Position numbers and translations under genes: made by a program. From assembly GCA_009760855.2 (NCBI GenBank), contig WPIO01000005.1:7538001-7598000 (forward strand): DNA of 60,000 bases. The letters are read 5' to 3'. The notes beneath the pieces were generated by a model. It ran no database searches. It saw only the letters and a list, made by a program, of their open reading frames with translations, and was not told the origin of the DNA. Positions 11,931 to 23,640 of this stretch are shown piece by piece; position 1 is the first letter of the stretch, and every line of letters starts with the position of its first letter. The stretch is from Cristatella mucedo. Lineage: Eukaryota; Bryozoa; Phylactolaemata; Cristatellidae.

Positions 11931-14228
11931 ATAATAATAATTATTATTATTATTCACTTGATAAAGCGCCCTTAGAGAACTTAATATCTCTCTGGGCGCT
12001 TTACATTTGCTGCAAAGTGAAATGCAATTGAATGGTAAGTAAAATCGTGCTTAAAAAACAAACGAAATGAATAATATGGTTAGGGGTGACATGCACAGGG
12101 TCAGCGTGCAAATGTGGTTAGTGGCAGCATGCACAGTGTCAGCATGCATAAGCACATCAAGGACGAATCACAGGGACCCGCTAAATGCTGTCCTAAATAG
12201 GTGTTTTTAAGTTCCTTTTAAATGTGGTCAGGTCAGGGGATGTTCTGACGCAGGTCGGGAGGGAGTTCCAGGCTGTGGGAGCATACGAACTAAATGCACG
12301 GTCTCCAAAGGATTTAAGGTTTGTACGAGGTATTTCTAAACTGTTGGATTCCGAAAAGCTAGTGGTACGATGCTTGGCCTGATGGGGTAGTATATCTGAA
12401 AGATAGGCTGGAGCCATAGAATGAAGGGACCTAAAAGTGAGCGACAAAACCTTGAAGTCAATCCGTTGCTTGACTGGTAGCCAGTGCGGGTCGGCGAGAA
12501 GTGGAGTAATGTGGCAACTGCGACGCTCACGACAGACAAGTCTAGCTGCCGAGTTTTGCACCAGCTGCAATCGCCTGATCGCACATGCTGGTAGGCCAGT
12601 AAGCAGTGAGTTGCAGAAGTTGAGACGAGATGTCACGAATGCATGGACCAACTTAGATGTGGTATCCTTATCTATTCAAGCCCGAATTTCAGCAATGTTA
12701 TGAAGCTGACAATAGGCGGATTCGATTGTGGAGCTGATATGGTCGTCTAACGAGAGGTCGCTTTGGAATATGACACCTAGATTTCGAGCTGATTCAACTG
12801 GAGATATGCTGGCAGAGCCATTTTTGAGAGTCAACCTTTCCAATCTCTGAATCACACCGGGTTTGCCCATAAGAAGTAAGTTAGTTTTATCATCGTTTAG
12901 TTTTAGAAAATTTGCTGCCATCCATGTGCGGATGTCATCAATGCATGCAGCTAGTAAGTTGAGAGAATTTGAGGTGCTCGAAGGCTGGTAGGGATCAAAG
13001 CAAAGGTACAACTGAGTGTCAACCGCATAGAAGTGAAAGCCTAGATTATGCTTGGCAATCACATCAGCAAGAGGCAGAGTATAAACCGTGAAAAGAACCG
13101 GACCTAGCACGGAGCCCTGAGGTACTCCATATTTCAGAGGTACTTCAGATGAACTTTGTCCATTCACGTCAATACTCTGGAGTCTCCCACTGAGATAGGA
13201 CCTGAACCACTGCAGAGCAGTGCCAGTGATGCCCAGGCGAGATGAGAGGCACTCTAGAAGAACTTTGTGATCGACGGTGTCAAAAGCTGCCGAAAGATCA
13301 AGCAAAACAGGCAGAGACACTCTACCCATGTCTGCATTCCTAAGTAGGTTGTTGTATACCCTAAGCAATGCTGACTCTGTGGAGTGATTAGCTCTAAAGC
13401 CAGACTGAAACTTACTAGCAAGGTGTGAGGTTTCGATATATGAGTTCAGCTGGTCCGCCACGACCCGTTCCAGTGTCTTTGATAGGAATGGTAGAAGGGA
13501 AACTGGGCGGTAGTTGCTTAAGTTTTCTTGGTCTAGTGTAGCTTTCTTGAAAAGTGGCCTGACTACAGCTTTTTTGAAAGGTGCTGGGACATGACCTTAG
13601 GTTAATGACATATTAATTATGTTAGTTATGCATGGCAGCAGCAGATCAATGCAACGTAGGAGCAGGACAATGGGAATAGGGTCCAGAGGACTTGTTGTCT
13701 TCTTTGATTGAGATACGAACTTTAGGACTAGATCACTAGTGACCTGCTTAAATGCAGACATTGAGGTGCAGCCAGGAACCGAGGAACAGCATTCTAGTGG
13801 GGAGGTTGTCATCGCAGGGATGGATTCCCTGATCTTGTCTATCTTCTGCACAAAGAATCCAGAGAAGCGATCGGCTAGATCATCACTAGGATCATCAGGT
13901 AAGGAGCTAATCTGGGAACGGTTGAGGAGATGGTTTATTGTCGACATCAGCATTTTTGGATTGTGCATCTGTGATTCAACGATGTTTTTATAAAAGCTAA
14001 ACTTGGCCTTTGCTAGGATCGATTGGTACGACCTACAGTAGTCTTCATATGCCTGTCGATGGACAGGTAGTCCGGATCTTTTGTATGCTTTTTCAAGCTT
14101 TCGTTTAGTAGACTTGGCTAGTTTAATGTCTGTGGTAAACCATAGGCCGTCTGGGCGGAGGCGCACAGTGTTCTTTGTCACTACTTGCAGGTCTTCCGGT
14201 CTGGTACAATAAGGCGTTTGCATTTGTG
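11931..14228 (-). mobile_element. LINE family A, best-preserved RT copy (inactive)
   Basis: One minus-strand frame runs from 14223 to 12193 (about 677 codons), broken only by a TAA at 13597-13599 and a TGA at 12676-12678. In order it has an N-terminal linker (KAKFSFYKNIVESQM), a palm with LSKTLERVVADQL, HSTESALLRVYNN, motif A LLDLSAAFDTVD, motif B YGVPQGSVLGPVLF and motif C read as FYAVDT: the first catalytic Asp of YADD is Val (codon 13021-13023). FLKLNDDKTNLLLM and the C-terminal AWNSLPTCVR follow. The 3' UTR has the GCGCC/GGCGC hairpin and ATT tail at 11931-11955. No endonuclease domain is present, so it is 5'-truncated. Homology to L2/CR1-clade RTs is from family knowledge. It sits inside another family A copy. 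Confidence 0.9.
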
Positions 14229-14755
14229 CTGTAGCTAGGCTTGTCTATCGTGAACGATGCTGTTGCCACGTTGCACTGCTTCTCACCAACCGAACTGGCT
14301 CCCCAACAAGCAGCCTATAAACTTTTAAGATTTTGCAACTAACTTTTAGGTTCCTTCATTCTCTAGCTTACGTGTCAAAAATACTTTCCAATACGACCAG
14401 TTCTTTTGACAAAAGTCGCTTAGCTGTGCCTCGAACCATTCTCAAATTCTGTGAAGACCATGCCTTAAGTTTGTACGCTTCCAAAGCCCTAGCATTCACT
14501 CCCTATTGACGTCTCGACATCCTCTGACTTGACCACGTTTAAAAGAAGAAAAACTACGCTAAAACTAAAACTAAGCTAAAAACGTACGTGCTCCTCACTT
14601 CGTTTGCTGTCTCATTCTGAGTTTCCTTTGTGTGCTTAAGCTTGTGATGCTTTCAGAGTTATCGTTAGCGTATTTACATATTTTCCTTCCACCGAATGTA
14701 AAATGCCTAGATAGGGATTAAGTATTCTGAGGGTGCTATACAAATGTCATTCATA
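14229..14755 (+). mobile_element. LINE family A, right part of the split copy
   Basis: It resumes in the C-terminal RT region (GCTAGGCTTGTCTATCGTGAACG) and continues through the 3' UTR to GAGGGTGCTATACAAATG. About 50 nt of the expected host LINE sequence is missing at the junction with the nested copy. Confidence 0.72.
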
Positions 14756-14999
14756 TTAATATCGGCAATTTACTGATCCTTGGAGCTAGGCTAGCGACTT
14801 GCGATTGCAGCTCCAATGCATTCAAGTACGCCGACAGTATTGGAATATCAAAGCTATGAAGAGCGCCCAAGCCTAAAGACTTGTATAGCCCTCTAAGAAC
14901 CTAATCTCAATCAAGCACTCAAATAAGTCACCTAATAAATCACCTAAGCTCAATCAAGTGCCCCGAATAAGCCGCAAGGCTCGAAATCAATCTGAATCG

Positions 15000-15925
15000 T
15001 TTAGAGGTCAGAATCGTAATACAAGCCAAACCTTAACATAATAGGACCATATATAGCGTGGACAAGTCTATTTGGCAATGATCGAAGGTTACAGGCTGCC
15101 AGCTTCAATATTGGCATACAACTACTCTGGCACGGTGCCTTGAGCGTCTCTTGTTTGCAGACCAGCGAAATGCTTCGGGCGAAATTACCCTGGGATTTGT
15201 TGACTAGCCTAGAAGCCCTATTAATCATCAGCAGCAGCTGCCTGTGCCTAGTGGCTGTTTTGGTAGCCCACCCAAAACTGAGTTGCTATGATTCAGCTGA
15301 GACTGAGCTATGGAGCTGGCTAACTTGTTTGCAAGCCACTGTTGTAGACGTCCGTAATCTTATATAGGGACCGGACGCGAGGGCAAGCTGTGGAGACAGA
15401 GGTCTTAATTAAGCTTTCAAAAATTAGGCAGCTGTCCGAAATGACGCCTAAATTTGGAGCACATAGTTACGGTCGCACATAAGCATCACCTATTAGAAGA
15501 ACAAAGTCTCCTAGTCCAGGCGTAAGATTTGCGTGTCCTCTGAGTAAGAGTTCCTTTAGTACTCGTTTAATTTAAGGAAATTGGCCGTCATACAAGATTG
15601 AATGCCTGACATGGGAAGCATTCAGTATATTGGTCACTGAAACAGAACTCGATTGTTTAAATAGCCTGACGGCATTGGCAGCGTATAAACGATAGCTGAT
15701 CCCATTAGCCCGAATTACTTTTCCAGAGGATCGGTATCAATTGTGGATAGCAAAGGACCAAGAAGGGCCCCTTGTGCAACTCCACCTGTGACTGGTCTGG
15801 TGGGTGACACTTGACCACCACACGACAGGGATTGAACGTGATCGGACGAGTAATAGTCTCGCCAGTGCCAGTAGGTATCTCTGGCTGCAATTATTTTGTG
15901 TTCCAATACGTACAACAAGAATTAA
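15000..15925 (-). mobile_element. Decayed LINE, family B-like
   Basis: The minus-strand frame at 15715-15918 encodes SDHVQSLSCGGQVSPTRPVT then GVAQGALLGPLLSTID, clearly related to RT motif B of family B but diverged. Motif C and thumb remnants continue through frameshifts to about 15001. It is older than the other family B copies. Confidence 0.7.
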
Positions 15926-16515
15926 TTTGCACTCTGTTACCCTCGACGACTTCATTTCACCCCATTATTCTCCTTTTCTGTTAATGTGTAGCCCTTGTTT
16001 ATGCAAGCGCATGCAGTTACCTAGGTATGTATACCCTATATACCGAATATTTTCGGAGTACACCTATATACCTGTACACGCTTTTTGTAAATATAAAGGG
16101 CTTCACATAGACTCGTGCACATATATAAGGAATAATATACTCATGCATATACAACAATAGAAGTACTATAACAAATCTAGACAATATATGTAGATATTTG
16201 ATTATACTCCTGCATGTATTGTTACATGAGCGTGTGGGCATATGCAAGTGTGAATTATGTGTCTGCTTGGATTTGTGCATACGCAAGTTCATGCATACGT
16301 GTTTACTTTTAGATTATACCTGTACACGTTAAAGACAAAATTCATGCACATGTTTAGATATTTGTACAAGCATCCATTATATGTATGTGTCTGTAAGTGT
16401 ATCTATGCCCATGTATGTAAATATTCTAAACGCACAAATATGTACATGCCAGTGCGTGTGTGAGTGAGTTTATGTATGCTGTTGCATTGCTTGTGCAGGT
16501 TCATATGTGCATCAA
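15926..16515. other. AT-rich, nothing recognised
   Basis: Open frames on both strands are low-complexity AT/TG-rich translations without motifs. Confidence 0.4.
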
Positions 16516-16600
16516 GCAGCATAGAGACTTCAAGGTTTTGTCACTCATTCTTAGGACCCTTCATTATTTGGTCTGGCTTAAATTTACAAGATAATAACTC
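16516..16600 (+). mobile_element. LINE family A short remnant
   Basis: GACTTCAAGGTTTTGTCACT and the following CTTCATT...CTGGCTTA words match the C-terminal RT region of family A. The match ends shortly before the satellite array. Confidence 0.5.
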
Positions 16601-16679
16601 AAATCATAATCATTCCGTACACAATAATTTTTTTAATATTCTCTTTTCTTTTTCAATACTAATTGAGCAAAAAATAGAG

Positions 16680-19200
16680 CTTTTCCGTTCCCATATTGTA
16701 CAGCATTTCCTTGTATCGAAAACTGCGATACAGATGCCATTTTCACAAAGAGCGTCTCGCAATTGTAATTTTGATTGCTAATTATAGACAAAATTAACAC
16801 TCGTTAACCCACCAGATTGCATGCGATTTCGCTAGCACATTCTCAAGCAATCGCCTCCAGTCAACCAACCCAGACAGCGGTGGTTTTCATTTCAAAAGAT
16901 GGATAGTAGTATTCCAGATTAATCCATCGGATTTCTTGCGACTGCGCTTGCAAGTTCTCGTGCTATGGCCTCAGGTGGCCTGAGCCAGCGAGCCTCATGG
17001 TATAATTGAACTACGATACAGCTGCCATTTCCAAAAATAGCATTGCGCCTACATGATTTTGATTATAGCTACGTTTTCGAAGACGGCGCTCTGGGTTAAC
17101 CAATAAAATTGCATATCATAGTGTATAGGCGTTCTCATGCTACGCCCTGGCCAACAACTTCCCTATATACTAGAATTGCAATACAGCTGTCATTACCACA
17201 ATAAGCATAGCAACTTTTGATTCCACGTTATAGAAAATAGAAATCCGGGTTTACTCACAAAACTTCATGTTATTGGGCATGTGCGTCCTCACGCAATGGT
17301 GGCTTATAACTAGGGCTACCGCGAAATGTTGTACTGTGACACAGCTGTAGTCTCCGAAATAGCCATCGCGCAACCGCATTTTTGATAGCTCAGCAAAAAA
17401 AAACATGTTTCAGGTTTGCAAACTAAATGTCACAGTTTAACGCTTGACCGTCCTCATGCTAAAGCCTCCAGTGGCTCGGACCTGCAAGCCTCTTCATATT
17501 CTAGCTGATACACAGCCAGCTGCCGTTTCCACAATAGGCGTGGCGCAGCTTCGGTTTTTATTCCGAATTATAGTGAACATCATTCTGGGTTTACTTTTAA
17601 AAGGTCGTATGACTGTGTATGGGCGTTTAAATGCAATGGCTTTCAGTGGCCTGGGCCAGTCAGCCCCGCTACATATTTGAACTGTTTTACATCTGCTATT
17701 TCCAGTACAGACTTTGAGCAATTCAGTTTTGATTCTATGTGACACAAAACAGTGCTCTGTGTTTACCCGCTAAATTCCTTGACATTACACATACCCGTTA
17801 AAATGCTCATGCTAGGGCCTACCATGGCCCAGCATGAGCATTTTAACGTTTATTTTAGCATTTTAATTTAAATTTTTTTCATAGCAAGCCTCATTAAATC
17901 ATCGAACTGCGGTGCAGCAGCTAGTTCTGCAGCAGGTGTTGCACAGTTGTGGTTTTGATTCCACATTATAGAAAATAGTATCTCTAGTTTACCCGCCGAA
18001 TTCCATAGCATTTCAAAAGCGTGCTCTAATGCTATAGCCCTCAATGATCCGGGCCATCAGAGGTCATAGCATTATAATGCTTCAGCAAAATCGCGTGAAA
18101 TGTGGTTGATAAACCCAATACACTGGTTTCTTTAAAGTGCAATTAAAACCGCAGTCTCGCAGTGCCTATTTTTTAAATGTTAGCTGTATTTCAGTCCGAA
18201 ATGCAGTGCGTGCCGAACCCGGAATACTGTTTACTACTATTTGGAATCAAAATCGCAGTTTCTCAAAGCCTATCGTTAAAATTGAAGCTTTATCGCAATT
18301 CGAAGACATAGGAACGCTGGCTTGCCCGGGCCATTGGCGGCCGGAGCATTAAACTTCAGTGTACACGCATTTAAATTTTTAAAGGTGATCCAAGACTACT
18401 GTTTTCTGTAACGCGGAATTAGACCTCAGCTGCACCACGCCTATCATGGAAACAGCAGCTGCATCGCAGTTAGAATGTGTAGGGAGGCTTGCTTATCCGG
18501 GCCATTGGAAGCCATAGCATTAAAAAGGCCAAGCACTGTGCTATTAAATTTGGTTGGTAAACCAAGAACACTTTCATCAATAATGTGTACTTAAAATCTC
18601 AGTTGCGCAACGCTTATTGTGGAAATGGCAGCTGTATGCATGGAAAATGGCAGCATTTTCGATTATTCAATGAGGATGCGTTTCGCTGGCCATCGGAAGG
18701 CATGGCGCCAGTGCAAAGGCCTGAAATTGTTAGTGTAAACCTGGAACACTATTATCTATGAATCTAAATTAAAACCGCAGTTGCCTGAAGCTTTGTATAG
18801 AAACGGTGGCTCTATCGCGGTTCAATTAATTAGGCTGGCAAGTAGGCCGGACCGTCAGAGACCACAGCACGAGACGCGCTCGAACAGTCGCATGAAATTT
18901 GGTAAGTAAACGTGTACACTATTTTATAACATTTAAAATCCAAACCGCAGTTGCGCAAAGCATTTTTTGTAAATGGCAGCTGATTGCAAATTCAGTGTGT
19001 AAAAAGGCTTGCTGGCGCGGGGCCATTTTAGGCCATAGCGCGAGAACGGGCCAGCGAAATTACATGCAATTTGGTGGGTACACCTTTTTTTGTAATTTGG
19101 TGGGTACCCGTAGCACTTTTTTACGTAAGTAGGACTGAAATCCGCAGTTGTTTTTGTTTATTTTGGATATAGCAGTTGTTACGCAGTGTATCCCTGTGTA
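16680..19200. repeat. Diverged satellite, period about 173 bp, with orientation switch
   Basis: A unit anchored on CAGCTGCCATTTCCACAATA, then GCGCAAC.GCGGTTTTGATTCC and a GGGTTTACCC... and GGCC..GGGCCA word, recurs at about 17010, 17183, 17342, 17517, 17692 and 17920 (spacings mostly 159-175). From about 18080 the reverse complement recurs, with AACCGCAGTTGCGCAA-type anchors at about 18150, 18249, 18421, 18593, 18774, 18942 and 19137 (mostly 168-195). Units are diverged and some are shortened. A palindrome at 18068-18081 marks the switch. No coding frame is conserved between units. Confidence 0.8.
17796..17848. repeat. Inverted repeat with 18-bp perfect arms
   Basis: Arms CGTTAAAATGCTCATGCT (17796-17813) and AGCATGAGCATTTTAACG (17831-17848) are exact reverse complements. 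The pairing extends through AGGGCC/GGCCC into a short loop. It sits in the left half of the satellite array. Confidence 0.92.
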
Positions 19201-20217
19201 TCATAGTTATTCGTGGGATCCGTGTCTATCAGTCCATGACAAAGCATAGGGTATGTTTTGCCTTTTTGAAAATCAAACCGTGAAAAGCAGTTATCGCTAG
19301 GTCTATACTGCACAACAAAATCGGCGAACAACTCGTCTTGCCAGCGCTCTGTGAGATTCTGAGTACTTTTAGGCACAATACACTATACGACCTAATTTAG
19401 TAACGCGCCAGTGATGTTATCAGTGTTGTAGCTTACAAAGAAGAACGATTTGACTTTACAGCTGACTTTATAATTTGAGGTACACAGTATTCGACTCTCT
19501 TTGCTTATGCACACTTTATAGAGGATAAAATTTGAAATAAAAATTCAATTTATATGGAACTTAATAATTCTTTTTTAGAGAGCTTCGTGTTTCAGAATTC
19601 AGAGCTACCGGTGGCCCTCTGCCGTGGGACTGAGTGCCGAAAAGGATAATTATTTAATTCATTGAGATTACTTTAGATTAATTTAGATTATAATTGAGAT
19701 TACTTTACGATTTACGGCCTGGCCGTAAAATTATAAACTATAAAGTGGGAGTAAGGATGAAGTACAAGTCTAACCGCAGTTGCTCTCTTATTAGAGTAAT
19801 GGTCAACTGATCGATGATTCAGAGCACTGAGCTTGAGCCGCCGTCAGATAGTAGACAAGTCTGTCGAACGCCATCGGCCGCGTCCGCCGTACTTAGCCGT
19901 ACTAAGGCAATTCTGAGTGCTTTTCCTAATACGGTGCTGTCTGCGTTATAGCAGTATATCGACCGCTGTGTCGTTACAGCTAGCGTGTTTCGAGCGATAG
20001 ATCTCTACGCATCGCCTGCGTTTTGCCGTTACCCGAAATAGTAAGAGTTACGAAGGCAGACTGGTGTTTTTCGCGACCGGAGAATGATTCAGCAACTTTT
20101 GAGTTACCGACCGAGTTTTCAAGCCATTGAGCTATTAAGACTTAAGGTCTTTCTGTACCCAAACAGGCTTCAAACCCTCTGCCTCAAATTTAATTTGACC
20201 TTCGCAAAATCTCTTCC

Positions 20218-20218
<1 letters not shown>
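19201..20218. other. No gene recognised
   Basis: A solitary CTAACCGCAGTTGCTCTC word near 19771 resembles the satellite anchor. Otherwise nothing is recognised. Confidence 0.35.

Positions 20219-20253
<35 letters not shown>
20219..20253. repeat. (TA)n microsatellite
   Basis: Uninterrupted TA dinucleotide run. Confidence 0.9.
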
Positions 20254-20464
20254 TTATATGTGTCTGCTTGTGTGCGTGTGCGTGGGTCCGTGCGTGCTTA
20301 GAACTCCCAATACGAGCGCCAGGCTGCTACCATTATTTCGCTCGCTGTGGTCGGCGATCAGAGAGCTTCGTATCCACAGCAAATCATCTCAAAAATGCGT
20401 GCAAAGAAGAAAAAAATGCATGCAAGGAACCCTCCACGAGAAGGACTGTTGGTCTTAACCTTGG

Positions 20465-20925
20465 GTTTGTATCTCCGTCTGTAACTCCACGGAGCGCTAA
20501 ATATTTAGCCGGTGTTACGCCGGAGAGTTTTCTGTAGTGCTCTGAAAGCCCAGTGAGTTTCGGTACGCGTGGGGAAGCCAACATACCTCATCTCCAGCAG
20601 CAAAGAGAAAATGAGAAGCATAGCGGAGTCAGCAAGGCAGTTGAGGTAGTGAGCAGCATGCAAGTAGCAGCTCGGGGAAGCTGGAAAGGATGTGCTACAG
20701 TCCGCAGCAGGAGAATAAATGTTGTTGCTAAAGAATTGTGGAAGTGAGTTCCACAGTCTAGGACCTGCAGAGCAAAAGCTTCTGTCGCCAACGGTCTGTA
20801 AGCGGAGGTATGGAATAGATCATGTATCGTGCAAAGAGGACATGAGGTCAAGAGGATGCTGAAACTGGTGCAGCAGTTCAGCTACGTATGAAGAAGCCAA
20901 ACCGTACTAACCTTACGATCGTGCC
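20465..20925 (-). mobile_element. LINE family B 3' fragment, decayed
   Basis: It starts (plus strand) with GTATCTCCGTCTGTAACTCC, the inverted 3' end, and continues through the inverted C-terminal coding segment with many substitutions. The TTACA tail is lost. A minus-strand frame fragment is at 20588-20851. Confidence 0.75.
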
Positions 20926-20929
20926 ATCT

Positions 20930-21440
20930 TTACTGCATATGTAATTACGTAGAAAGAGCTTTTTTAAAGGTTTTCAAGTTAAGAGAATGTCGCGATGTCA
21001 GTTGGGGTGGCGATGAGTTCTAGGCTTTGGGTGTACAGGATCTGAGGACTGTCGGATCTGAGGTTTTTCAGGGTTACAACCGAACGATCTGAGTCGGATG
21101 AGCAGGTGGTACGGCATGAAGACTGATTTGGAAGTATTTTCGATAAGTAATGCAGGAACCTAAAAGCAAGAGCCAGAACCTTGAAGTCGATATTCCGTTG
21201 ATAAGGAGTCAGTTCACATAAGGAAGAAGTGATGCAAAGTGGCTGTTGGAGCATACACGGTAGACATAGCTAGTGGCAGTTTTAAACACGCATAGCATCT
21301 TGTTGCACTGGTAAAGAATACATTTCAAATAGCGAGCTACCAAAGCCTGGGCGAAATGTCAATCATGCACGGACAAACTTGACAGTGGTACTCCATCTAT
21401 TCAAGTCCTAATTTTTATCATGTTACAAAGCGTAACGTGG
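20930..21440 (-). mobile_element. LINE family A 3' fragment, decayed
   Basis: Plus-strand words TTTTCAAGTTAAGAGAATG, GAGTTCTAGGCTTTGGG and CTTGAAGTCGATATTCCGTTG follow the order of the inverted family A C-terminal region. Heavy decay leaves no long frame. Confidence 0.6.
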
Positions 21441-22205
21441 GCACACTTGACTATTCAGCTGGTGTTGTCATCCAGAGAAAGATTGCATCCCGGTCACATG
21501 TGGAGGCTATCCGAAATATATTTACTGCACCCAATTTAGGATTTCCAGCTTCTGAGAGACACGAGTTTTCTATAACTATTGTTTGCTTCTATCTGCATTC
21601 AATTAGAGAACTTTGCCCTTAGTCGTCAGTATAGATAAGGCCGCCACTGAATCCACGAGTCGCTGAATCATGCAATTTTTCCTACCGCTGTCGATCGGTA
21701 TTTGCTCGGCTACTCCAGTGCCTCTGACATCTGACAGACAGCTGTCGTCATACTAGGGTAGCCGATCTGATCCGACAGTTGCCCTGGTCTTTAGACCAAC
21801 CTAGATTCCTCTCATTTGACGGTCGACTGACGGAGTGCAGTCATTGATCGGTCACTGCCATGGCAGTGTCGCCTTCTTGATAGCCGCCGGCTGCATGTTT
21901 TTACCATTTCACTGAATGGTCTATCGCTTGCATCTGGTTGCGAAAGGATATCGGTGATCGAGTGAATGAGCCTTTGCAAACTATAATTTCCGAAACGAAT
22001 CGAATCAAAGCGCAAACTCTTCGTGGGCAACTACTCCTGCTTCTACCTGCCTTTCAGGGTGGGCTGCTTAACAGTGATTTCGTTAGTTACAGAAGTAGAA
22101 CTGTACTCAACTGTTTACCGGGTTTGTAACTGTGAAAAGAACTGCTTTTTTGATGGCTGCTCTTCAGCTCCAGTTTGATCTTATGGGTGAGGGTTAAATT
22201 CGCTA
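21441..22205. other. No gene recognised
   Basis: Short open frames on both strands have no family motifs. Confidence 0.35.
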
Positions 22206-22812
22206 CGAAGCCCTCCTATCCTTCAAATTCTGCAGCTAGGCTTGTCTGTCGTGAGCGTCGCAGTTGCCACATCACACAGCTTCTCGCCGACCTGCACTGG
22301 CTACCAGTCAAGCAAAGGATCGACTTCAAGGTTTTGTAGCCCACTTTTAGGTCGCTTCATTCTTTAGCTCCAGCCTATCTCTCCGATCTACTCTCCCTCC
22401 GGGCCAAGCATCTTACCACCCGGAATCTAACAGTTTACCAATACCTCGTACAAACCTCAATCCTTTGGAGATTTAGTTCGTACGCTCCCAAAGCCTGAAA
22501 CTCACTCCTGACTTGCATCACATTTAAAAAGAACTTAAAAACCCACCTATTTAGGACAGCATTTTGTGGGTCCCTGCGATTTGTCCTTTATATGCTTATG
22601 CGTGCTGACTGACACTGTGCATGCTGCACTAACCACACTTGCATGCTGACCCTGTGCATGTCACCCCTAACCATGTTATTCATGCTGTTTATCAAGCATG
22701 ATATTACTCACCATTTAATCGCGTTTCCCTTAGCAGCAAATGGAAAGTGCCTAGTAAGAGATTGAGTTCTCTTAGGGCGCTTTATCAAGTGCATTATTAT
22801 TATTAGTATTAT
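22206..22812 (+). mobile_element. LINE family A 3' fragment with intact tail
   Basis: It begins in the C-terminal RT region (GCTAGGCTTGTCTGTCGTGAG). The 3' UTR and the hairpin AAGAGATTGAGTTCTCTTAGG, closed by AAGTGCC/GGCGCTT arms, are well kept, followed by ATT repeats at 22793-22812. Confidence 0.85.
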
Positions 22813-23215
22813 TAAAATAAGTTGCAGAGGTTGCTAAACAGGCTCCGTCGTTGAAAACTAATCAAACCAAGTCGCCCAAGGAGAATTTCTCTTGCAGCTA
22901 GCTGTAAAGCATCTTGATATAGATTTATTCAACTCTCTTAGGGCTATAATTAACACTTATATTTATAATTGTTGTTATTAATATTGCTATCGTAACATTC
23001 AGCTGGTTCCTCTCGGTTGCTCTAGCCAGGCATCGACGAGTCCAGAGGAGCAAATTGAACTTTTCAATAAACCAAAACTGGCTCTCTTTTAGATTTCGCA
23101 ACCACGGTTTCGTGTTCACTGCTGACTACAATACTAATGATAGAAAACTTCTATGGCAGCCCAATAGGGGGCGCGTAATATTTGTAGTAAAGGAATCGTG
23201 TCTATATGCTTAGCT
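22813..23215. other. No gene recognised
   Basis: AT-rich sequence without recognisable features. Confidence 0.35.
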
Positions 23216-23640
23216 TCATGCAAAGCGTCAGCACGTCAGCACGAATGAGCATACTAAGGGCAAATCATGAGGACCTACTAAATACTGCTAGAAACAGAAG
23301 CGTGAGTTTTCAGCTTCTCTTTAAATATCGTCAAGTCAGGGGCTGTCGCTACGTCAGTTGGGCATGAGCTCTATGCTTTTGCAAAATGCTAACTAATTAA
23401 AGGCACGATCTCCGAAGGTTTGAGGCGCAATTAAACGAGCTTCTACTTGAGTCAGAAGCGCAGGTAGTACGACGCCTAGCAAAATTACAAAGAAGTTCAA
23501 ATAGGTAGGCCTGAGCTAGAGAATGAAAGGGACCTCCCAGTGAGAGATAGAGAGAGACTTGACCATGAAAGTCAATGCGTTGCTTGATGGGGAGCCAGTA
23601 TAGGTCGCTGAGAGAAGTGATACAATGCGCACATAAGGAT
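23216..23640 (-). mobile_element. LINE family A fragment
   Basis: Inverted 3' UTR and C-terminal words are in the expected order: GTCAGCACGAATGAGCATAC, CAAGTCAGGGGCTGTCGC, GCACGATCTCCGAAGG, then GTCAATGCGTTGCTTGATGG. The tail and hairpin are missing. Confidence 0.7.
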
